From NCBI GenBank assembly GCA_025200525.1, contig CM045761.1:138138223-138202222 (forward strand): a DNA stretch of 64,000 bases, in the 5' to 3' direction. The DNA comes from Camellia lanceoleosa. Taxonomy: Eukaryota > Streptophyta > Magnoliopsida > Ericales > Theaceae. The notes beneath the pieces were generated by a model. It ran no database searches. It worked only from the letters and a program-made list of their open reading frames with translations, and had not been told where the DNA came from. Each line of letters begins with the position of its first letter. Within the stretch, counting starts at the first letter, position 1. Of this stretch, positions 57,401 to 64,000 are shown in pieces. Position numbers and translations under genes: made by a program.

Positions 57401-59294
57401 TTAAAGTCACTTGTTTGCCCACTTGTTTCTTTGAATGGTAAACTTCAAATGTGTCTTGAGAATCCTACCCAAAAAAAAGAAGAAAAAAACAAAAAAAAAA
57501 CAAGAACTGTCTTTATGTGTTTCATTACCATGACAACTGTGAACATGCTGTCACTTTGAAAATAAAATAATAATAATTATTTATTTTGCAAAACTGTTGT
57601 AATAGATAACAATAGCAATATCAACCAGAGTATCGTACATTATACCAAGTTTAACGAAGATCATACATGGACTAGACCACCATAGATGTATCACTCTGAA
57701 ATCAATAACATTACATGCTTAAAGTTTTCTTGCCAATTGTTGATGACAACTGTGATACAGCTGTTGCTTTGGTGAGAAACAAGGTCGGCTCAAGCCTTTA
57801 GTAATTGAAGCAACGAAAAAGGACTCAACATTTTCATATATTAACATATCTCAAATACAATTCAATTGTTTCTCATAAAATCTATTTTGTTGAAGATCCC
57901 CCACAAAACTAACACATGAAAAAAGAAAATGATATACTTCCATGAGCATAATACAAGGTTTAAAATTTTGATAAAACAGTCATAATACATCCTTCTAAAA
58001 AAGGAGTACTAAACCAGTTCTAATGAACTGAAAATTTAAAAAAAAAAACAACAAAAAAGAAAAGGCAGACACAATCATCACATCATGGGAGGTTAGCTCA
58101 TTAAATTTCTTCCTAGAGCTCTATATTCAGAGCTCTCTATTTAGAGTTTCCAAGCATTTTTGTTGGTAAAAACGTCCATCCGTTTTGTATATGTTTGTTA
58201 TATGCACACTTTTACTATTATTATTTTTAATTATATATATTTATAAATAAAGGTTCACATTGAAAAGGATTCCATAAACTTTAAAAGCTTATAATATATA
58301 ATTTTAAGTAAGCTCATTTTAAAAGAGACCCCACCAATTTAAAGTAGGTTTGAGAAACTATTTTTAAGAGTGATTTGAGATAATCTAAATAAATGTATTT
58401 TTTGACTTTTTATGAAATATGGGTTGGATTTAAAGTGATGTGGTAGATAAGTGATGTGACTTAAAAAAGATGATGCGACTTAAATAGAATAGTAACTTTT
58501 TGACTTTTTGATTGTTTTAGCTTATGACAAACAAGTCCTTAGTTTTCGCTTTGAATTTATAAGTTTTATTTATTTGATAACGTTTGGCACTTTTAATTTT
58601 TTTTCTTCTTTTTCATAGTTAAATATTTTAAATAGCTTCCAAATTTTAGTCATGAGAATGGAAGAGACATGAATTTTACATGATATATAATTTACTAAAA
58701 CTAATAAATATTATTTACATTTAAATTTAAAATATAAAAAGTTTTGCAATAAAATTTTGTTGTAGGCCTGGTGAAGGCTTAAGTCGGCCCTAGTAAGAAA
58801 AGGAATTGCTAACATCTTTTGTTTTTTTTTTTTAAGTAGTGGTTTAAATTGTTTTTACTTCACATGGAGTTCAAAAAATAAAAAAATAAAATTTAATCTG
58901 CAAATTCATTAATTGTGTGGTTACATAGATATTGAAAGAATATATGTTAAATTATACACTCAGACGTCCAATTCACCCTGAATTGATTAAGAAATTATAA
59001 CTAAATTGATTTTCAATTTGATTAAGCCTTTAAGCTGAGTTTAATCAAATCAATTTATCCTATATGTGTGTACAAGTTTGGGGCACTGTATAATATAGCC
59101 ATTTATTCAGTAATAATATAATATTAATAATATTTTATTTATTACGTGATATAAATGGCGAGACTTCTTAAATTAAATTAATACAATGGGAACATATAAT
59201 TGACAAAATTCACAATTTTGAAGGGTCCAAGGCCAGTCAACTTCTAAGTTCGGTCAACACATCTAGAAGTATTGTTAGACAGATCAACGACTCA
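54440..59294. other. spacer between the two small genes
   Basis: No credible gene. Contents: 3' flank of the 83-aa gene, poly-A at about 54941-54960, the foldback element at 55512-55899, an (AT) run at about 57110-57130, and a short direct repeat GATCGCATATATCT at about 57267 and 57344. The frame at 57154-57351 (- strand) has no recognisable motif. The rest is AT-rich. Confidence 0.7.
55512..55899. mobile_element. foldback element, 388 bp, long inverted repeats
   Basis: Ends GGTCCAG and CTGGACC. The left arm (55571-55670) and right arm (55735-55832) are about 90% inverted copies: ATCACGTTGATTGGATATTG against its complement around TATCCGATCAACGTGAT. Together with the outer parts the element could fold into one hairpin of roughly 160 bp per arm. 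Non-coding. A decayed relative is at 22150-22530. Confidence 0.88.
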
Positions 59295-59298
59295 AATT

Positions 59299-59389
59299 CA
59301 CGTGGGAACACCACAAGGATCATATCATGTATATCATATCGTGATCTATGTGCATGATTAGTCGAAGCCATTTTGAAACGCCACGTGTC
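59299..59389 (+). promoter_or_regulatory. two G-box/ABRE-like elements upstream of the 80-aa gene
   Basis: CACGTGG (59299-59305) and CACGTGTC (59382-59389) lie about 295 and 210 bp before the start codon. In plants paired ACGTG elements bind bZIP factors and confer abscisic-acid or stress response; assignment to this gene is inference. Confidence 0.45.
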
Positions 59390-59594
59390 ACTTGGTGATA
59401 TGGATACTTTTCCTTCAAGTTTTCTCTCCAATTGGTTCTCTTCCAACTTTTTTCAACCAACTCAAGATATTCCCTCCACTCTTCCACAATACAAGTAGAG
59501 AACAAGAGGAATGAATGAATGTCTCATATAGTTTTCAGAGTAGGAGAGAGAAAAAGAGAGAGAAGTACTAAGTGAGAGAAACCAAGAAGCAGAG

Positions 59595-59837
59595 ATGGCA
59601 CTGAGGATGAGCCCAGATAAGAAAACAGTACACTGTGATGCAGAGCCATGGTTCAAGCCCAAGAAAGGTGGTCTAATTCCACCCAAGAGAAAGCTAGTGA
59701 AGACTATGATGCTTGAGTGCTTACTCAAATCTATTGGTTCAATGTTCCAATCTTGCTGTCCCTCTGGACCTCCATCAAACCCAACAACGAAGAGCAAGAA
59801 CAAGAACAAAAAGGCTATCTTTTCAATCCAATCATAG
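59595..59837 (+). CDS. small basic protein of 80 aa with one PPKR motif
   Basis: Intronless frame from ATG 59595 (context GCAGAGATGGCA, good for plants) to TAG 59835. It has a hydrophilic N-terminus with A-E-P-W-F-K-P-K-K, then G-L-I-P-P-K-R-K-L-V-K-T-M-M at 26-39 leading into a short amphipathic/hydrophobic segment L-E-C-L-L-K-S-I, two adjacent Cys (C-C-P, 54-55) and a Lys-rich tail. The residue pattern is far less random than neighbouring open frames. A GA-rich leader (about 59546-59562) and two ABRE-like sites lie upstream. Not a family I can name; the Lys-rich tail and Cys pair might mean nuclear or membrane-peripheral location, which is speculation. Confidence 0.68.
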   Translation: MALRMSPDKKTVHCDAEPWFKPKKGGLIPPKRKLVKTMMLECLLKSIGSMFQSCCPSGPPSNPTTKSKNKNKKAIFSIQS

Positions 59838-60629
59838 CTTCACATTGCTCATCATTACCATCATCATCTTCGTCATCGTCGCCGTGTATTGGAGGAGGCC
59901 ATGTCTTTACCCTTTGGAGCAACTATCAAGTCCAGCCTTTATTAATGGTTTCAAAATTTCAATTTTAGAATGAAATGGGTCATGGGGGATGTGTAATGTT
60001 TGTTAGGATTATGTTTAGGTCTGTTCGTTTAAAGCTCCACCTTGTAGCTCCCTCATTTTAATATATGTTTGTGTATAAACAATGACTTTGTGCTGATTTG
60101 TGCTCTGCCCCTGCCCTGCTATTACATTCCCTCATTTTTTGCATTGGTTTCCGATTTCTACGAAGTAAATTTCCAATGATTCACAAACACAGGAGATTAC
60201 AAATTCCCAAATTCATGAGTTCTCTGTGCTCATTTACTTGAGAAACAGAGCAAAATCAGTGTTCTATTTTCGGTTCCCCATAAATTTTTCAAAGTGCATA
60301 TTATTAGGGAGCTTAGATCCAATCCATTATTGGGATGTTCTCTATGGTCTATGATTTACAGTTACGCTGGACATTATGCTGTGTTTGATTGAGAGATTTG
60401 GAGAGAGATTTACAAAAAGAAAGGAAAAAAAAGATGTGAAATTAAGTGAAATACAAATATATTTTATTCATATTTTACTTTCATTTTCTAAATCTTTTAT
60501 CAAATTTCCCAACCAAATATAACGTAAATTTCACATCTTGAGAAATTTGAGCTGTAAATTTGGCATTTTCTGTTTTTACTAGTGTGAAATTTTAGCTGTA
60601 AAGACAGTTGGGTTTACTAGTGACATTGA

Positions 60630-61025
60630 GGCTCCGTTTGTTTGTTTTGGAGTTAAGTAAATGGAAGGGGATTAGGATAGAGGTGGAATTATTTAGTATT
60701 GTGTTTGTTTTGAAAGTTGGTGAGCGGATTAGGATGGAGGAGGTGATATAGATGGAAGTTGAAAGGGGGATTGAGATGTAGGAGGTGGAGATGATATTAG
60801 AAAAATAGTTAGGGGATTAAAAAAAAAAAAATTTATTTTTATGTATTGTGATTTTTTTTTAAAAATATTAATGTTTAATTTTTTATATTTTTTTATTTAT
60901 TTTATTATTTTATATAAAAATAATTTAATAATTCCTATATTAATAATTATCATCAAAATAAATATAATTTTATTTAATTCCTTCACTATCAATTTTTTTC
61001 TTTTTATTTCTGAAAACAAACGGCG
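60630..61025. mobile_element. MITE-like element related to 14884-15262
   Basis: The left end GGCTCCGTTTGTTTG and the right end (inverted) CTCGCCGTTTGTTTTC are imperfect inverted repeats. Purine-rich GGGGATTAGGAT sequence on the left and T-rich sequence on the right match the layout of the 14.9-kb relative. Confidence 0.62.
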
Positions 61026-61764
61026 AGACAGTTAATATCAGTTGGTTGTCGTTGGCTTCCAGCGGGGATATGGGAAGATAGGGTCCTGGCCCAATCACCA
61101 TTCTCCACGGCCCGGCTCGGTGGCCAATGCTGAGCTCCACTTTTAAAATTGAGAAATTATAAAAAAAAGTGAACAGTTAAAAAAAGTAATCTCAAAATAA
61201 TGATAATATAAGTTTTTCTTGCACAACTTTATGTATCAACTACTTACACTTTTATTATTTTGAAATTATTTTGTCTACATATCAGTTTTTCTAAACTCTA
61301 TCTTTAAAATTTGTGTTATTTATGAGAATATTGAGGCCTCTTTTGAAAATCAAAGATTAATCCAACTTTTTACTTTTTAAAAAATGAGTAAGAGTATTAA
61401 TTAGTGCCATCATTAATGATGTGACAGTGAGTCCCACTTATTGTCTCAGTGTGTGTTGTGTCCTTTTTTTTTGTTTTTTTGTATGCCCTTTTCCATCTCA
61501 TTAGTGATGGGTTAGAGATATCAAATTAGTGGTATGTAGCATTGCTATTACTTTTTTATACACATTTCATAAAAAATTAAAAAACCAATTTAAAAAGTTA
61601 ATTTTCAAATGAATTTTTACTAACAAGTTTCATTTAGTATTGGTTTGGATGTGTCTTATTTTTTGATTATTTATTAAGAAAAAATATTTAAGAAAGTAAA
61701 GAGTTAATATGATTCAAATAAGCTAATAAATCAATGAACTACTTATTTTGTGTTGCCAAAATAA

Positions 61765-62045
61765 GAATTTAGATCTCCTTAAAAGTTTTAACCCAATAAA
61801 TCTTACAACAATGATTCATCCCCCCTTTTCCTCCCACCCCCTTTGACCCCCTCTCTCTCTCTCATTAGTTACATTTTCTTTTTCTTTTCTTTTTTTTTCC
61901 TGCTCCTCCAATCACCACCCGCCACATGACAAAGGGGGAGGGGTGAGGGGGTGACCCCCAAAAGAGGATCCCAAGCATTATTCTAAATCTTATTAGTATT
62001 AACCCAATTGATGATGTTACTTTTTAGGCAAGCCTTGTGCATTCT
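61765..62045 (+). repeat. dispersed repeat copy split by ~190 bp
   Basis: The two halves match the contiguous block at 8021-8115. The intervening 61803-61989 is CT-rich then AG/GT-rich non-coding sequence. Either this copy gained it or the other lost it. Confidence 0.65.
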
Positions 62046-62079
62046 TTTTTTTTTTTTTTTTTTTGGTAAATAGAAGATT

Positions 62080-62330
62080 GGCCCTGTTTGGTAGAGATGT
62101 GGAATAGTGATTATAGATTATAACTTAACAACTTATAGTTTATAGCTGTGAATATAAGCTGATTTTTTACTTATAAATTAAGCTTCTCCTCCCCCACTCA
62201 AAGAATAAGTTGATTTTTGACTTACAAAAAGCTATAAGCTGTATTGTTAAACTGAACCAAACATATCAAAATAGCTTAAATTAAACTAAAAGCTGAAATA
62301 AACTGAAAATAAACCCTACCAAACAGGGCC
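62080..62330. mobile_element. MITE, 251 bp, 15-bp perfect terminal inverted repeats
   Basis: GGCCCTGTTTGGTAG at the left end is the exact inverse of CTACCAAACAGGGCC at the right. ATT flanks both ends. The interior is AT-rich with TTATAGCTT-type words. It abuts the 3' end of the LINE remnant. Size and 3-bp duplication suit a PIF/Harbinger-like MITE. Confidence 0.85.
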
Positions 62331-62342
62331 ATTGTATGAAGA

Positions 62343-62939
62343 CTAAAAGGAGTTCAACAATAGTCTCGGATATGAAATCCCTCTTGCATCACTGGACACT
62401 TGATTTGTAATACATAAAGGCATAGATAAATAAACTACGAAGCCAACATCCAGCTTACTTCTTTCATTTGCTAGGAGATCTGTACAGGTATTTCCCTCTC
62501 TGAATGTATGTTTAATTGCCATCACTCTGAGCTGCTCCACGAGGCACCTGCAATCACAAATGAGATTGCTAAGATGATGAAGCTCAGATGTATTTCCCAT
62601 GATGAGTTGCTACACTGCTTGGGCGTCAATTTCCACATCAAGTTTGTTTATGTTTATATCTTTTGCAAGTTGTAATCCATTACGCAGCCCCCATAATTCA
62701 GCTGCTATGCTAGTTGCAATGCCAATGTTACGACTGAACCCTCTGATCCATTGTTCAAGCCAATTTCTAATGATTCCACCTGCTGTTGGTCCTGGGTTGC
62801 CCTTCGCTGCTCCATCGGAGTTAAGCTTGAATCTGGGATGGTCTGGTGGTTTCCAACTCATGTGTGAGAAGGTTTTATGGGTGGAAGGTTTGGGCAAGTT
62901 GTGTATGAATTGCCATTCAATGGCAAAGGCCATAGACAA
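62343..62939 (-). pseudogene. LINE RNase H domain, one nonsense codon
   Basis: L-N-S-D-G-A-A-K-G-N-P-G, A-A-E-L-W-G-L and V-E-I-D-A supply Asp, Glu and Asp of an RNase HI fold. The frame continues past TAG at 62610-62612 with F-R-E-G-N-T-C-T-D-L-L-A-N, the last conserved Asp. It would degrade the RNA strand of the RNA-DNA hybrid. Disabled by the stop. Confidence 0.9.
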
Positions 62940-62989
62940 ATTGTGGTTTAGAGCAGGAGGTGGGTTTGTATCGAAAATGCCAGAGTTCC

Positions 62990-63829
62990 TATCCTTTCAG
63001 ATAGCCCTGCAAAGGATTGGGGATAGAGTGCTCTTGAAGGCTCCTAAGTGATAAAAGATTGAACTGGTGCAGTTAATTTTGAGCCAGCTAGGAAGGTCAC
63101 TATTGAAAGAGTAAGTGAGATCGGGAGGAATGCCTAGTGTCGACCACAGATTTAACGAAAAAGAACAGTTTCTATGAACATGAACAGTGTTCTCATTTTT
63201 GAGGCCACACCTGGGGCATTTGGTATCATTAAGAATGTAGCGAGTATAAAAAAGGGCTTTGGTACTAAGCCTATCTTGCGAGGCAAGCCAGATGAAATGT
63301 TGGATGTGAGGGGTGGTGCAAGTTTTCCAAACCCAAGGCCAGTCATCCAGGGAGGAGAGATTGCAGGTTGAAGGGCAAAAGTGTGAGCCAAAGTGCTACT
63401 AAAAAGGCCATCAGTTGCAAGACTCCAAGAGATGACATCCGCTTGATCTTTATGCCATTGGAGGGTTATCCCATTAATCAGGTTTTTCACAGTACTAGGA
63501 ATATCGAAGGAGAGGTTATGGAAGTTCCAACAGTTACTTACCCAATAATCTCTTACTTTGAGGAAATTCTCATTACGGTTGAATGGCCCCTCGATCAAAT
63601 TCCTAAGAGGGCAATTACCTACCCAACGGTCACACCAAAAGGAAGTGTTGTTACGATTGTGGACAAGTATTTTACTTCCTTGGTTAAAACTCTTATTACC
63701 ATGCTTAATGTTATTCAAGGTGACCGAGCTTCGATTGACTAAGGACTTTTGATAAGGATATTTGGAGCTAAGCACTTTGGCCCAAAGTTTGTCTTTCTCA
63801 GTGTGGAGTCGCCATTTGAGTTTGGCCAT
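62990..63829 (-). pseudogene. LINE RT C-terminal and zinc-binding (zf-RVT) region, frameshifted
   Basis: The frame open from 63829 reads S-F-W-C-D-R-W-V-G and L-F-S-S-T-L-A and leaves the correct frame at about 63350. In the other frame the zf-RVT signature continues (I-Q-H-F-I-W-L-A, then C-P-R-C-G-L and V-H-V-H-R-N-C), then the linker to RNase H. The metal-binding Cys/His residues remain visible. Confidence 0.85.
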
Positions 63830-64000
63830 CGCTACATTTTTAACAATTTTTGCTTGTCAAATCCCCAGACCCCCCAATCTTTTTTAGGTTTTGTGATCTT
63901 ATTCCAATTAACAGCATGAATTTTATGATGGGTTTGAGTTGAGCTGTGATAATCCTATTCTGCGTTATGTTAATTAATCTTAATTATGATTGTGATTATG

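Larger units (their letters stand above)
59838..62079. other. spacer downstream of the 80-aa gene
   Basis: Contains the 3' flank of the gene, a MITE-like element (60630-61025), the split repeat related to 8021-8115 (61765-62045), a CT-rich run at about 61850-61863 and a T tract at about 62046-62064. No gene seen. Confidence 0.7.
62343..63930 (-). mobile_element. LINE remnant (non-LTR retrotransposon), 5'-truncated
   Basis: On the - strand, the end of a LINE reverse transcriptase (H-A-V-N-W-N-K-I-T-K-P-K-K near 63910; K-W-R-L-H-T-E-K-D-K-L-W near 63815) is followed by a zinc-binding RT domain and RNase H. Upstream RT and ORF1 are absent; similarity fades at about 63930, as expected from 5' truncation during insertion. 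No poly-A tail can be seen because the MITE adjoins the 3' end. Confidence 0.88.

Overview
This is nuclear DNA of a flowering plant, most likely a eudicot. The evidence is plant-type LTR retrotransposons (a chromodomain Ty3/gypsy element and two Ty1/copia elements primed by initiator-tRNA-Met), a plant En/Spm (CACTA) transposon with plant-style introns, many small foldback elements and a very AT-rich background. I cannot name the species. There is no operon, rRNA gene, CRISPR array or convincing tRNA. Almost the whole window is transposable-element DNA. Only two short intronless reading frames look like possible host genes.

Layout: 1-7695, Ty3/gypsy chromovirus (Tekay/Del type) on the + strand, its 5' LTR cut by the window edge, coding region broken by three TAG codons and one frameshift. 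7696-9246, AT-rich spacer. 9247-14425, decayed Ty1/copia element on the - strand. 14426-15699, spacer with a MITE and a tandem duplication. 15700-21462, large non-autonomous LTR element (LARD type, - strand) with only a gag-like relic and two minisatellite fields. 21463-25728, spacer with several foldback elements. 25734-30893, second Ty1/copia element on the - strand with intact ends and 5-bp target duplication. 30899-32168, spacer with a foldback repeat.

32169-53026 is a 20.9-kb CACTA transposon: CACTA termini, 3-bp ATA target duplication, dense TTTGCGACGG subterminal repeats, a broken TNP2 transposase gene (39516-43048) and a multi-exon second gene (En/Spm-type, 43243-52008). Two things inside it stand out. 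One is a 72-bp exon-like leucine-rich-repeat fragment at 33468-33539 with splice signals on both sides, apparently captured from a host receptor-like gene. The other is a ~178-bp satellite array (about 18 copies, 48327-51518, plus a detached copy near 45390) that fills one intron of the second transposon gene.

53027-62079 is spacer with MITEs and the two candidate host genes: an 83-aa protein (54188-54439) and an 80-aa protein (59595-59837). They share a short proline-basic motif of the form PP-x-R-x2-V, present twice in the first and once in the second. 62080-62330 is a MITE, and 62343 to about 63930 is a 5'-truncated LINE on the - strand (end of reverse transcriptase, zinc-binding RT domain, RNase H).

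The elements do not work together as a pathway. The window records repeated insertion, with autonomous elements losing function by point mutation and non-autonomous relatives (LARD, MITEs) lying between them.
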